Positions 27,201-40,400 of a stretch of 64,000 bases of DNA are shown here, in pieces. Each line of letters opens with the position of its first letter. Position 1 is the first letter of the stretch. Made by a program: the position numbers and the translations under genes. This DNA comes from Camarhynchus parvulus (Eukaryota > Chordata > Aves > Passeriformes > Thraupidae): the NCBI RefSeq assembly GCF_901933205.1, contig NC_044574.1, positions 48,331,609 through 48,395,608 of the forward strand, given 5' to 3'. Under the pieces are notes generated by a model. It did no database searches and was not told the DNA's origin. It saw only the letters and a list, made by a program, of their open reading frames with translations.

Positions 27201-29011
27201 CCAAGTAAATAATAATTAAAGATTGCTTTTATTGATAAAGAAGAGGACAACTACAAGTCTTTGTTGTTTCCATCTTCTTTGGTCCTTCCTTAGCAACAGA
27301 CAATCTGGAATATGCAGCTTTGCTCCTTCTGCTGCCATTTCAGAGCTTCTGTCCCATTTTGGGAATGATCCCCTTCAGAAAGAATCCTACAACGAGGTGG
27401 CTCCAGGGTCACAGCAGTCACAGGGTGAGAGCTTCAGTCTTGCTGTGGGAGGAACAATGCTGGAAAATCATTCCCTGCACAGCTATTGCTGCATGGGGCA
27501 TTGAGGAGAAGACAGCCAGCATGAGGTGAGACCTTGCCACAGCTGCTCACTCTGCTAGGCTCTTGTGTTACAGCTAAGCTATCTCATCCACTGCAAACTG
27601 GGTGAATTTAATTTCCTGGGAATTCTGTGACAGAAACATTTCACCAAAGTCAGCACAGGAGATCTGTTGCAAGCTGAGAATTGAAATGAGTGTACTTCTT
27701 TTTTCCCTACTCCACTGCTATATTTCATTTCTTTGTCTAAATCATTTCATAGTCTGTGTCCCATGGCAGCACTGTTACAAATTCAGATTTTTTTAAATAT
27801 TTCTCTGTTCTCACTAAAGGATTCTCTGAGTGCATTCCAAATTTATCTGCAGCCTTTAAAGTGCAGTAAGGGACTATCAGTGCATCTAATTTATGCTTGC
27901 ATTTGTATTTAAGTTGTCATTAGCATAAGGTATTAAATCAGATTATGATTAACTTTCTTTTGCAAAGCTAAAGCAGAACTTTCTAAGATCAAATGCAACT
28001 TACTACTCTCCAAAAAGTTATTTCCATATAAAGTATATTTATTAAATGTGCTGAACTGTTATGTAGTTCCTTTAAATTTATGAAAATACTCAGAAACTGC
28101 TTGGCAAGAATACTTGAAATGACAATATATATCATAAATGCCTTTTATACTATATAAAGAAGAGCATATATAAAGAACAACTAAAAAAGTTTAGCATGTT
28201 CACTTATGCCCTGAGTATAATATAAGCCAAGCTAACCTCATTTTATATGAGGCCCTTTTTTACTCAAATATATCACTAAGCTTTATTTTATCTGTTGCAC
28301 TTTCATTATTTTTGGCCAAATCTGAAGTGTGAGCATTCAGGCTTCTAAGCCGCCTGATAGAGAGGAATTTAAGAATGGAACAACATTCAGAACTGATGGA
28401 CACATAACTTATGTTAAAAGATGGGCTCCTGAGCTAGTACAAAGAAGCAATGCTAATGTTGTGATCCTATCTGGAATGCACATGGTAATTGTCTGGACTT
28501 TTACTGCAAGAAAATTTTCACTTCTTTCTTTCAAAAGTGAGTGATGTCATAGTTTGTTAATTTTGGCAAACAGAGCAGTTTAGTTTTGAAACGTGCTACA
28601 ACTGGCAAGATAAGCCATTAGGAAACTTATTAGAGTTAAGTGCCCTTTTACTGTCAAACAATCAAGAACACAATTTGTTGCATGAAATCTTCAGTTCCCA
28701 CTGGTTCTTGTAGGGTTTTGTATCAGTGATGCAAACTCATTTTCAAAGGCAGGATCTCCCAGCTGATGGTGGAAAACAAAGCAGCTCTGTAGAACAGCAG
28801 CGCTCATCAGTTACTGCACCCATGACTCTTCATCAGTGCTTCATGACCATTAATCAAAGAATAAAGTTTTAGCACTGAATCTGAACTTGCTCCCATATTT
28901 GACAGGTGACACAGGGAGTGGCAGCTGTGCCATTTTTGAGAAAACCTCAGTGAGATTGTTCTGCAGGGGAGAATACATTGGCTAAGCTGTGTAACTTAAC
29001 ATTCTCAAGAC

Positions 29012-29037
29012 TTGACCAGTTCAATTGACCAGTTCAT
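29012..29037. repeat. 13-bp tandem duplication
   Basis: TTGACCAGTTCAA is followed directly by TTGACCAGTTCAT, a two-copy direct repeat. Confidence 0.8.
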
Positions 29038-31342
29038 GGAGTTTTTCATTCTTATAAAGGTAGTTGAATTTCATCAGCAGTCTAATATGTTCTTCTATTT
29101 CTGCCTCATATTAGTCTAATGGGATTTTCTGGTTTTCTGTGGGACATTGATTATTTATGATTTGCTTGTGAAAAATACCAGCCTTGATGGAAAAATCATC
29201 TAGTACCTTGTGGTGGATCTACCTTTCTGAGAGCCACAGTAGCTTCACAGCCAGGGTAATTGCTTGCACTACCAGAGGCCAGCTGGAGAGTCAGTTAATG
29301 GTTGGTGAGGTGTGCAAATGGCATCATCCCTAAGGACTGGTGGGAGTCTTCTTACTTACCAAAAATTAAAAGGTTTTCATGGCTCTCCATTGTGTATGTG
29401 AACATACGAATTTTCAAAATACCTTCAGATCATTTTTGTGGAAATGAATCCATCTGTAAACCTGTTCTTTGTCTTAGTTGTGCAATTTTAATTGTCCAGA
29501 CTGTTGCATGAAATAACAGGTGGCCAAGATGTAGTTGCATTGGGAAGAAAATAGGTCCCTTGTGGTAGTAGATTGCAGAAATCTCCAGCTCAAAAAATAA
29601 GTGAACAAGTGTTTGCAATAGACAGTTTATGAATATAAAAGAGATACTTTCAGTGATTTGGGTTAAAATGATCCTAGAGTTAATGCTTACCCCCTGTTTT
29701 CTTAGGAACAGGGCAATAAAGAAGATATGTCTTTTTTTTTTTTTTTAATGACATTACATGTCAAGTCTTGAAAAAACAAATCCAAACTCTGTTGAACTCT
29801 ACAAGCAGAATCCATGACAGATTAATTTTTGGTATGGATGCTTATGAACATCACACACAACTGGACCCTCTGTAGCAGACTATCTCCCAGTGTAAGGCTG
29901 TTGACAAATCACATGTGCAACATGTACACAGCTGAAGGTGTGCAATGCATGCATCCATACTTTTCTTCATAAACTCTGCATAGGAGTCTTCCATCTTCCT
30001 GGGAAGTTGACTCTTTTTCTTTGGCTACAGAGAGGTAAAAGATACTCTGTGGGAGAATTCAAAAAAGGAAGCATTCATTTGAATTAAAAGCACAGACAGG
30101 AAAATACGTGACATCTATAGCACAAGAGTTTATTTCTAAGGGATTAGCTGATGAGATTTTTAGGAATAAATACAATGTACATTAGGTTTAGAAAAGGATT
30201 TTCCCTAGATTACTATAAGAACATTATGCCATTGATTTCTGACACTGGATTTGTAAACTTAAAATGTAGTGCTGAATCAGTAAGCACAGCTTTCATGGAA
30301 CTTAAAAATCATCTCATGCAGTAATTGTTTCAGCTGTAATTCTGACACCAGAAGAAGTGCAGGAAGTGTGATTTTTGTTCTAGTTGTATTCTGATTTGGC
30401 TGAAATTGTTACTTTCAATGTAATTCCATACAATTAATGAAGGTGCACTAGAAGAAAATTCTTGTCTGGTCTAATTTTCAACTGTATATTTCTTTTTCTT
30501 TTAACTAAAAGATAATTGTGAGATGGTTGTACTGGTTGCATCGTAAGTGCTCATGCTAATTTAACACCTGTATCATATTGTGCACTACTTGTTTTTTATA
30601 AAGAGGAGGAAAACTCAAATACTTTTGAGATTATCCTGTGGTCATCACTTGTCAGAAATTAGGGTTGACACATTAGATTGTTTATGAGAGTCCTGGCAAA
30701 AGCGCTTGTGAAAACATCACTGAAACTACTTCTTAAAGCTGGAGTAATTTTTTGCAAACAAGTCTGCTTAACACATTTTAAGCTCTCCTACTTGGCAGAA
30801 CAAAAACCCTCCCTGCTTGGTCTTGGTTCAATTTTTTTTTCAATTTTAATGAAAAGAACGGTCATTTCCACATCTTGTGTGGAAGTAGCAACAACAATTC
30901 AATATTTTCAGTAATACTACCACCAAAGGAGAAGCAAGAGGGATGTCCTGAGACTGAAAACTCTCTTAAGATGTTTCTGTTTAGATAGTGCATAGTGAAA
31001 AGATAAGATTTAAAGTATGCACCCAGCCTCTTCCTGCATAGGAAAGCTAACCACTGTTCATACTGGCCTGTTTCTCAGACTTATCTCATATTGGAAGAAT
31101 ATCTAGGAAAATGTGCTGTTTATAATCTTGGAACTGATACAATAAAACAAAAGCCTGATATTTCCTGCTGTTGCCAAGTCTTCACTGTCAAGTTAGGGTT
31201 GACTTCTGGTAATCTAGAATCTGATCTTTCACCATTTTTTAAAATATTTCTGTTTCTTTCATTATTTCTCCTTCCTATTCCTTCTCCTTTTCCTTTAGTC
31301 ACTGTAGAAACAGATGTCAATCTATATTTCTACATATGTATA

Positions 31343-31975
31343 TGAGCCAGCCAAGAAGGCCAGTGGTATTCTGGAGTGCCTTAGGAAGAGCATTGCCAGC
31401 AGGTTGAGGGACATGATCCTGCCCCTCTGCTCAGCCCTGGTGAGGCACATCTGCAGTGCTGTGTCCAGTTCTGGGCTCCTCAGCACAAGAGGGACATGGA
31501 GCTCCTGGAGCAGGTCTAGTGGAGTGCAACAAAAATGATGAGGGGACTAGAGCATCTCTTTTATCCAGAAAGGCTGAGGGAGCTGGGCTTGTTCAGCCAC
31601 AAGAGGAGATGGGGAAATCCCCTGAGAGGGGATTTCATCAGTGTGTATAAATATCTAAAGTGAGGGTGCCAAGGAGATTGATTCAGGCTCTTCTCAGTGA
31701 TGCTGAGCAATGGAAGAAGAGGCAGTGGGCAGAAACTGATGAACAGGAAGTTCCATCTGAACATGAGGAACTTCTTTATTGTACAGGTGACTGAGCCCTG
31801 GCACAGGTTGCCCAGAGAGGTTGTGGAGTCTCCCTCACTGGAGATACTCAAGAACCCTCTGGACGCAATCCTGTGCCATGTGCTCTGGGGTGGCCCTGCT
31901 TGATCAGTGTGGTTGGACAAGGTGGCTACAGTTGTAGACCCTTCCAAACTTAACCATTCTGTGATCCTGTGATAT
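31343..31975 (+). mobile_element. CR1 LINE 3' fragment, plus orientation
   Basis: The segment follows the 3' part of avian CR1 in order. It starts in the end of the reverse-transcriptase reading frame (AAGAAGGCCAGTGG, GTGAGGCACATCTGCAGTGC, TTCTGGGCTCCTCA). It continues through CAGAAAGGCTGAGGGAGCT and GAAGTTCCATCTGAACATGA into the 3' untranslated part with GTTGCCCAGAGAGGTTGTGG. It ends in the short repeat region ATTCTGTGATCCTGTGAT. It is 5'-truncated, as CR1 copies usually are, and its frame is broken by small deletions, so it is inactive. The open frame on its minus strand (31561-31947) is antisense to the element and is not a gene. Confidence 0.93.
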
Positions 31976-34042
31976 GTGTTTAATTCTATGTATAAACATG
32001 TCTATGTATAAATAACCTTGCAAAATCATCAGTAGCTGAAATTTCCTTCTCTGGATCAGCTGTGCTGAGTTCACTATCAGGAATGAGAGAACCGCAAAAC
32101 ATAAGAGAACTCACACACTCTTTGGAGGCAAATCAGGCAAAGCTGACCAGGCGCTCTTTCAGTACCCAGCTCCCAGGATACAGACAGAGAAGGGGCTGGA
32201 GTGCCTGGCCCTCCCTCAGGATGCCACCAGTGCTCTGAATCATTCTGACTTGCCAGCACATTGTTAGGAAATATTTATATTTCAGTGGTGTACAGGAGCA
32301 CAACTCGAGATAAGGCACTACTGCACAAGGCTCTAAGGCAAACTTAGCAATAGCACACAGACTGCATAGGAAAGCTCACATCAATTTAGAGAGCCCTCAG
32401 GAAAATCACTCCTGTAACAGAAATTACTCATCCTCTGAACACCAAATGCTCCGTTAAGCTCTGAGATGTGCAGTAAGACACAGTAATCGCATTTTGCCCT
32501 GAAGTGTTTGGGAGTTAATAATTCTTGTAGAGAAAATCCACCTCATTCAATTCTCAGAGGAGCTCACTGTCCACACAGCCATCAGATCAGTCCAGTTTTC
32601 ATCTAGAGATGTTGCTTCAGAGGGACAGCAAGTATTTCGTGCTGTATGCTGGAATGTAATTCTACATTGCTCACTCATAAGGAGATAATAATGAACAGTG
32701 ACTTAAGTGACTTAAGTGACAAGGGCCACAACAGCGATGGATGATATTGGCCAATACAAACTGGTAAGTGTGTGTGGGGTACAGAAATGTCACTCAGTAG
32801 CTCCAGCTTGTGGGACACACTGCTGTCCATGTACACAATGCTGGGTCCCATTTCTTACTCCCAGCTGCCCCTCAAGAGAAGCAGAACCAGGCACAAGCTG
32901 GGGTCTACTCAAATCTCCCACTGCTCTTGCTGGGGACAGGAAGCACTTTCTCTCACATCCATGACTCTGTAATTGTACAAGCCTACTTGAAGGGAAATGG
33001 AAATCAAGCTTTCACTGGCCCTGTAGCTAATTCTTTCTCTTTCAAAACATTGCGAAGGTATATTTAATATTGTTTTAAAGTTCAGATGCCTTAGTGACAG
33101 AAGCTTTTGACACAAATATTTCGAAGCTATTCTTATGCAAGCTTTTAAAACTTAACTTCTCTAGAGTACTCCAGGGGTCTAGACAGATTTATTTCCTCCA
33201 CATATGCTTTCCTTCTCTCTTTCTCTGTTCATCTTCCTTTCCCATGTTCTGTAAAACGTATTAACTCCTTTATCCTGAAAGGTATTTACTTTCAACTCTT
33301 TCAAGAGACAGACCTTAAACTCCACAGCTACATCATCTAGTCTCGGGAACTGCAAATGTTGCTATGCTGCCTTAACTCTAAAAGAAGTTACAAAAAAGAT
33401 TTTTTTCCTCCTCTCCAATGACTCATTAGGAATTATTCTGTATTAAATATCTCCACCCACTGACTTGCATGTTTTATCAATAGTTACAAGTATCCTGAAA
33501 CAGTACAAACCAATCAAATAAATACAGCTGTTTTCTGGCTCTTGACTGAGACAAAAAGACAACCATAATCAACCACTTTTGAGCAAAAGTAGGTTTATGC
33601 AACTGACTTGAATTTTCTTTCTAGGGTATTTTGTAAAGAGGAGGAAATGCTTTTAACTCATGCTGCCCCAGAGTTGTAATTATTGTACCATTTCTTTGGA
33701 TTTTGATGGTGTTTTATGTCTCCATGTATCTAGTTCATAGATTCTCAGACATTTTTTCCCCACTTTGGATACCTTTACCTCCTTTTGGAATGGGAGACCT
33801 CAGTACCATGGAAGTAAAAAATAAGCTGTTGCAGAAGAGACTGAAAGATTGATGAAGAACAGGAACTAATAAATTACATGGAGTGAGCATATCCTGCACT
33901 TACTTCACATAATTCTTTTAAATTATTGTGATGTAATGATTTTTTTGTTCCATAAAGAGGGTTTTTGGCAAGAACATGCCTAGTGAACACATCCTAGCAT
34001 TAAAACTACACCAACCTTTTTTTTTCTTTTTTTCCCTGGCAG

Positions 34043-34193
34043 GAACTGGCATTAAAAAAAAGCCCTAAAGCTGGGAATAGGTCTGATGGAACTCACCAGC
34101 ACTGCTCCTTTAGTGGGTTCATCATCATTCAGGTAACCTTCATGCTGTCTAAAAACCCAGCCCCTGCAGAGCTGTATTATTTATTTTGCTCAG
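34043..34193 (+). other. Exon-like segment with strong splice signals
   Basis: A very strong acceptor (about 20 pyrimidines followed by CCCTGGCAG) ends at 34042. From 34043 the first frame is open for 50 codons, starting ELALKKSPKAGNRSDG. Two donors are available: CAG|GTAACC after 34132, giving a 90-base exon in phase 0, or the consensus CAG|GTGAGT after 34193, giving 151 bases in phase 1. The phase-0 start would fit the phase-0 end of the left-edge exon. The peptide resembles nothing I know. It may be an unused pseudo-exon, an alternative exon or a non-coding RNA exon. Confidence 0.18.
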
Positions 34194-34501
34194 GTGAGTG
34201 TTTCAGAGCATTCACCTCAGCAACTTTGTATCTTTCAAGCACAAAGCATCTGATTCTGCCAAATCCAGTAACCAAGGTAATAAATAATAAATAAAGTTGC
34301 ATTTGAAAAGAAAAACCCAAAACTAACTATAGAAATATCAGAGGTGGGTACCAAAACTGATTGTTTTCAGACATGGAGTAATCCATAATAGCAAGTTAAA
34401 GTAACAATTCATAATGCCATAACAGGAACTGATCTGTGGTACAAATGATAAGCAAATAGCAGTGGAAACTAAGCCTGAATGGGTTTGTTATGTTCAGCTG
34501 T

Positions 34502-34563
34502 AATTTGTGTAACTCCATGATCATTCTCTCTGAATTTGTGTAACTCCATGATCATTCTCTCTG
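34502..34563. repeat. Perfect 31-bp tandem duplication
   Basis: A 31-base unit (starting AATTTGTGTAACTCC, ending TCTCTCTG) is present twice head to tail with no mismatch, indicating a recent duplication. Confidence 0.95.
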
Positions 34564-35125
34564 ATTTTGGGAGAGCTGTCTCAGTTCATCTGTCAATCAT
34601 GCAAACAGGGGCTGGGCATTGTTTCTGATTAAAGAAGCTTCACACATTGTGTCACAAATCTCACCTTTGAAGAAATTAAGGATTTAAAGGCAGGCACAAA
34701 GGACCTCAGCTCCAGAGCTCCAAACAGGAGGTTTACATTGAATAAAGGGTGGAAACGGTTTGGGCCCTTCCAGAAGCACCATCTGTTTCTACGGCTGGTC
34801 ATTGTTTAGATTATTTATGACCATAATTTTAAATTTATCTGGTTAACCTTTGGATAGCCTCCCAAAATAACTATTGACTCTTTGAGTTTTCAAGGTAATA
34901 TATTAAGATGCAAGGCTTTAATGTTATTATTTTATGGAAAGAACCACAAGCATTTTTTATGTAATATATCAATACCTACAGACCCAGGAAATAGCTATAC
35001 TATCACACAGCACAAAGAACTGCAGCATCTGCAATATTTGTTGTTCATACCATGACCTATTCAGACTGAAATTTCTTCATGAGAAAAAACAAAGGACAGT
35101 TTGGGGTTTTTTGGGGTTGGGCTTT

Positions 35126-35146
35126 TTGTTGTTGTTGTTGTTGTTG
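35126..35146. repeat. (TTG)7 microsatellite inside a G/T tract
   Basis: Seven TTG units are flanked on both sides by GGGGTTTTTT-type runs (35101-35166). The whole 65-base segment is G and T with almost no other base. Confidence 0.9.
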
Positions 35147-36639
35147 TTTGGGGTTTTTTTTGTTTTTGCAAGACTCCCCCTCCCATACAGTATCCATCTT
35201 CATGTTATACTTCAAGAGAGTACAGGGCATGAAGCTCCTCCAAAAATAACAGAAAAGAAAAAGGAAATGGGTCTTGAGAACTCATGACTTGCATCAGATT
35301 AAAATGGATGAAAGGAGATGAAAAAAAGTTACTTACATAATAGTGTGTATGACCTCATCCTGAACTATTAGAGGTGCTGGGAGTCTTTCCATTTTCCTTG
35401 AGAGGTCCCATAATTCAAAAACATTGTGCAAAAATAAGAAATGTACAGAGCCTTGGCTAGTTTGGCAAATATTGATCAAGGATGGTTCAAATTTAGGTTG
35501 AAAATAAGCTAGTAGAAATCAGTACTGTGGGAAAGGTTGTGTAAGACTGAGATAGGTTTAGCTGGAGTATAATTACAGTTTTTATGCTCACTAGGTTATG
35601 CATACCAATATATTGACTTCAGAATTAAAAAGCATCAACTTTCATGACTTTGTTTGTATTTAAAGGGCAGAACTCCAACTAAATGAGAACATTCATAGAA
35701 TTTATTCTTCAAAAAGGGTGAGGCCACAATCCTGTGTAGCTTTTGGCTCCTCTCTGTGTAACAGGCTAAAAACAAATCCTGAGATTAAAACACCTTACTG
35801 TTTTACTTTGGACTTCATGGCTTATTTCCAGTCTTGGTCTAAAATTCACTTTGCAGTATTGTGGATCTAAACAGCCCTGAACAAAATGTACATTAATAAG
35901 GATATTGGCAACCCTTAAAAAATTAAAATATACTGCTAGGGAAAGTTCACATTTTCTTAGCAAAATAAGGCTAAATTAAGGAAAGCTTTTTAGTCTTCCT
36001 AATAATGTACTGCATTCCTCTTCTCACCAGAGAAAATACTTTTCAATTATGAAAATCTACAAAAAGGCTTTCTTCCTGATTGTCTCTTTGCATTCCCCCA
36101 TCATTAAAAAATAAAACCAAGAGAAAGATTGCAGTACAGCCCTACAATAAACAATAGCCCCAGGTATTTTAGCAGGACCTATAGAACCTGGTAGAACAAA
36201 AGAACATTAGATAAGGATCTCAATAAAACATGAATTTAGGGCTCCCAGGTGGTATTGCAGAAAGATCAGATTGTTTCATTTGTGTGAAAAGCAGCCAAAA
36301 TGCTGCATATCTATTATTTTTGTTGCTTACCCAAATTCACTTAGCATATCCTTTTTAGCAGTCAGTGAAGGCATTCAACCAACACATTATCACATGAGCT
36401 GCTCAAGTCAAACACAGCAGATGCAGCAAACCAGGATGACTTATTTCATTACAGCTGGTACCTTCCCAAAATGCACTCAGTATTGTACCCTGTGGTCATG
36501 GAATCTTCCTTTTTATCATTCTACATCTATAAAATTGATTTGTCATGTTAGACCTACATTGAAATTTCCATATTCATCTGAAACACTTGCAAAATTGAAA
36601 TTAAATTGTTTCAATGTATATTAACACCTAATGAGAGGG

Positions 36640-36921
36640 AATAAAGAAAGAGCCAGGCTCTCTTCAGTCATGCTTACTGACAGAACAAGAGGAAATAAGG
36701 CACAGATTTAAAAAAAAAAAAAAAACAAAATCTAAGCACAAGGAAGCTTCTTTTAATGCCATTTTTTTTGTCAAAAAATGGCACAATTTGCCCAGAGGTG
36801 TTGAGGAGTCTCCATCCTTGGAGATTCTCAGAAGCAAGCTGGACATGGTCCTGCTTGACCAGGCATGGACTAGATGACCTCCAGAGGTATCTTTCAATCT
36901 CAGCCATTCTGTGATTCTCTG
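36640..36921 (+). mobile_element. CR1 LINE 3' fragment, plus orientation
   Basis: The left end matches the CR1 segment GAGCCAGGCTCTCTTCAGT followed by GACAGAACAAGAGG. After an A-rich expansion (about 36709-36725) and a short deletion, it resumes at TGCCCAGAGGTGTTGAGGAG. It then runs through TCCTTGGAGATTCTCAGA and GACTAGATGACCTCCAGAGG to the terminal ATTCTGTGATTCTCTG repeats. The copy is shortened and diverged. It carries no intact reading frame. Confidence 0.9.
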
Positions 36922-37435
36922 AAAAGGAACTTCTCTTCTAATTACTTCACCTAATTCAGCTCCACTGTGAGATTCACAGCATTGTGTGAAGAATTTGATT
37001 ATATTGTAGTTTTTTATTCTAAATAAGATTCCTCAACGACTAAACTGTATTTGGTTACTAATCACAAACAGATAAGGTGAGGGAAAAAGATAGGATAAGG
37101 TGTGGTGTGCACCTATTGTCCTGGTGGTTGATCAGCTTCAAATAATGCATTTGATCCATAGTTAAGTGAATCTTGTGAGCCATATTTTTGTTCAGAGTCT
37201 TGCTGATTTGATAAATAAACAGAGGATTGTTTTGCAGTATTTCCTATGGTGCTGGGATGTGTTTGGAAGTTTGCTGCAAAATGAAAACAAAACTACCAGA
37301 TATTGTTGCATGACTTAATCTTATACTACCGCCTAGTGGCTAAGGTCTAAAGGAGCCACGGTGAAGCTCCACTACATTCTCTATGTATGGGTAGGTACAG
37401 AAGAGTTGTGTGTGTTAATATTATTTTCATCAATT

Positions 37436-37476
37436 TTAAATTATTATATCATATTATATTATATATACATCATATC
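37436..37476. repeat. A/T-rich low-complexity run
   Basis: Mostly ATT and TATA units with a few C residues (ATTATATCATATTATATTAT and on). It is a degenerate A/T microsatellite. Confidence 0.8.
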
Positions 37477-40400
37477 ATAGTAACAGTGTTGCCAAATATA
37501 GAGAAGAGCAGGGAAATTCCCATGTTCAAGGACACTAATATTCATGTTGAGCACAATCTTACTGTGAATGGGATCTCCATTTTAACGTAGTTATAGTTTG
37601 AGATAGAATAATTTTCAAAAATGGACTTTAGTGAAGGACTTCAGCTGTGATATTTGACATATCTATCAGTTGTCATCATCAGAAAAAATTCTTTGGGTAG
37701 ATTGTATTACAACTGCCCCATGAAGAGTGTCTTGCATCTTGCTGGAAAGCTCTTGTGCCCCAAACATTCATGGACTTGGCAGTGAATAGTTTATTTTGCT
37801 CAGCTGAACAGATTCATGGACATTAAGCCTTCAGGCATCTATTTCACATTCACTGCTGAAATTCCTGTACCTGGCTAAGTTCACAAAATAAAGCCCATTA
37901 GTGTATTGAGTTTGAACAAGTAAATCCTTCAGGAGTCCCAGGTTTTCCCATTTCCTTCAAACTCCATGCCATGGATCTTAGCAGGAATACACAACTTAGC
38001 AAAAAATCAGGCTCTTGCAGAAGCTTAGAGGAAAACAGTAGTACTAAAAACTACTTCTCCAGCCAACAGTGACAACAGCTAGTTCGAAGAAAGGATTCCT
38101 CCTCAGGAAAATGAGCTTCCAGCTGTTTGCACTACATGGCTTTTAATTCTTAGCTTTATGTGTGCCTGCCACCAAAGCTGCTCCTGCCACAACTGTCAGC
38201 TCTCTATGAGGGCAGGAGTTATCAGGGGCAAGAAGCAATAGATGTGCGCATTAACTATGTCTGATTGTGGGTTTTGGGGTTTTTTAAGTCAATGTATCTA
38301 TATGTAGAGCTAGATATATAAATTTAATTGCTTCATTTAGGTCTCTTCCCTAGAGGCTTCTGTAACTCAGGTCTTGCTGGAAGAGGAATTTTAGCACACA
38401 AGGTTAGACAAGGACAGGAGAAAAAGTCATTTTGTCCACGAGGTGGCACATGGGCATCGGGCTTCTATGTTTAAAAATCACATGAAGGCAAAAATAAACT
38501 TCAGGTAATGATTATATGAGCTGTAAGGTATTATTGAGCAAGGATCTCTCTGTTTGTGGAAATGTAATCTACCCAGTTCTCTTCTGGGGAGATCATTTTG
38601 ATCATAACCCAGGGAGTTGAATTTCTGTCATTGACTTAAAAGGAAAGTGACCTGGCCTCAAATACATGGAAGTATTAGGCAAACAAAATATCTTTGCAGG
38701 GTTGCAGGACAGACTATTTTTCTTCTCTCTGTTTGTTAGACGAGCTACATGAATGATGGTGAGTGATTTATATGTAATTCAACAGAGAAGGGAAGTGGAA
38801 AAGGTGACAGCCACTGAGTGGCACCAACTCAGAGTTTTGGACAATTAATAAGCCAAACAAGCAGGACAATTCAGCCTGCCAGAGCTTCCTGAAGTGATGT
38901 AAAACACCCAAGCATAGAATTCATAAACCATTATTTTTGTGCTGTTTTAATCCAACACACCCATTGCTTGATGTCCCTTCTCCACCATACTAGCTGAGAG
39001 TTAGGCTGAGGAATTGGTACAGTGTGAAGACATCTGTATGGCATAAATGAGGAAAAAATTACTTGTGGTGAGGGCAACACAGCTGGAGATTGGAAACTGT
39101 TATTTTTCCAGTCATCTGTGCAACAAGTATAGTTGAAATCTTTTTATAATTTTTTTATATTTCTTTCCATGCATGATTAATATGAGTATGTCTAGGTAAA
39201 TGTCAGGTGTAAGTGACATGCAATATACTAATGGAAGCTGAAACTCTTTATCCAGTGAAATGAATCCACCTCATGTGTCTGCTGCCAGTGAACAGCAGAA
39301 TCCCCAGCCAATACAGTCCTGGACAGGCAAATTCAGATCTTACCACAAGACCCTCTCAGTTCTTTCCTTGCTTTCCACAGAAATGACTTTCCCAGATGCA
39401 ACACAGTGAGATCATAGAGAAGAGCTGCCAAGGCCTTTGTGCTGGGACAGGTCTGTGACACTGTTTCAGCTGGTAATTAAGGAATATTGTGTTGATGACA
39501 CGGAACTAGAGAAGAGCTTTTATTTCCTGACCAGCCAATCCACTTTTTTGCCTTATATTTCTGTTCATTTTCCATCAAGGGTCATTTAGAACCATTTGTG
39601 GTTTGCTAGTCCATCTAATTTCCAGGTTTCTCAGAGACCTCACTATACTCATAACTGTTTGTTAAAATAAGGGAACTTTCTGTGTCCTTTGTGCAATAAA
39701 TGTACAACTATCGAACATTTCTTAAACCCTGTCTAGTTTTGTTCTGCTGAAAAGCTTGTAAGAGAACTGGAAAGGACAAGTAATGATTGTAAGAGCACTT
39801 ACAAGAAAACAGTACATGAGATATCTAGCTGTCTTTCTTAGAAAGAACAAAAGGCTTCATCCTTCAATGCATGAAATTCACTTAAGAGTCCTGTTTGTTT
39901 CTGTTAAGGAAAACCCTTTCCAGGGAATTTGCCTAAATTGGCTGTTCTAGGAAGTGCAATTGTGTGCTAATCCACACCATGCAGGAGGAATCTGCCTGAC
40001 CCTGTACCATCACTGGAAGCAGACACAACTGGAAACAATAGGTTCAATTAGTTTGCAGTCATAGAAACAAGCAGGTCCAGTAATAAGCAATTCCCAGAAA
40101 CATAACAGCATCCTGGAATCATGCTGTTGCTATTTCTGATCTGAAACATTTTGCTAGGGTTGTCATTATGAGATTTAGCTGAGTTGTTAAATACAAATAC
40201 TATAACGAAAACTTGCACTCATCTTGCTCACAGAGGCAGGATACAAAAAACCTCAAAACCTGCAATGCCTTGGAAGCTCACAATGGAGTTGTATTATTCT
40301 AATTATCCAGCCACATTGAAAGTGTTTGAGGGCCTCTGCACAGATCTTCATTATACATCTCAGAGGAACTTCTTATGTCAAATCTTTCCACAAAGGAACA

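Larger units (their letters stand above)
18270..31342. other. Non-coding AT-rich stretch
   Basis: No exon could be supported. A CpG-retaining block at 21010-21215 may be a conserved regulatory element. There is a G/T tract at 19360-19380 and a G-rich, T-rich segment near 25381-25465. A 13-bp tandem duplication lies at 29012-29037 and a T-run near 29731-29747. I see nothing else that stands out from background. Confidence 0.5.
31976..36639. other. Non-coding stretch between two CR1 fragments
   Basis: It holds a 9-bp GTGACTTAA tandem (about 32698-32720), an exon-like segment (34043-34193), a 31-bp tandem duplication (34502-34563) and a TTG microsatellite (35126-35146). Two short AATA-type A/T-rich runs lie near 34278-34298. 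No gene is supported. Confidence 0.5.

Noticed and set aside
31561..31947. 128-codon open frame on the minus strand
   Set aside because: It is antisense to the CR1 fragment at 31343-31975.
32716..32763. Short open frame ending at a GTAAGT donor (32764)
   Set aside because: The upstream side is a GTGACTTAA tandem repeat with no polypyrimidine tract.
38740..38758. 19-base micro-exon candidate between a strong acceptor and GTGAGT
   Set aside because: Such coincidences recur in the window (also 54168-54185 and 60430-60454). Segments this short carry no independent support.
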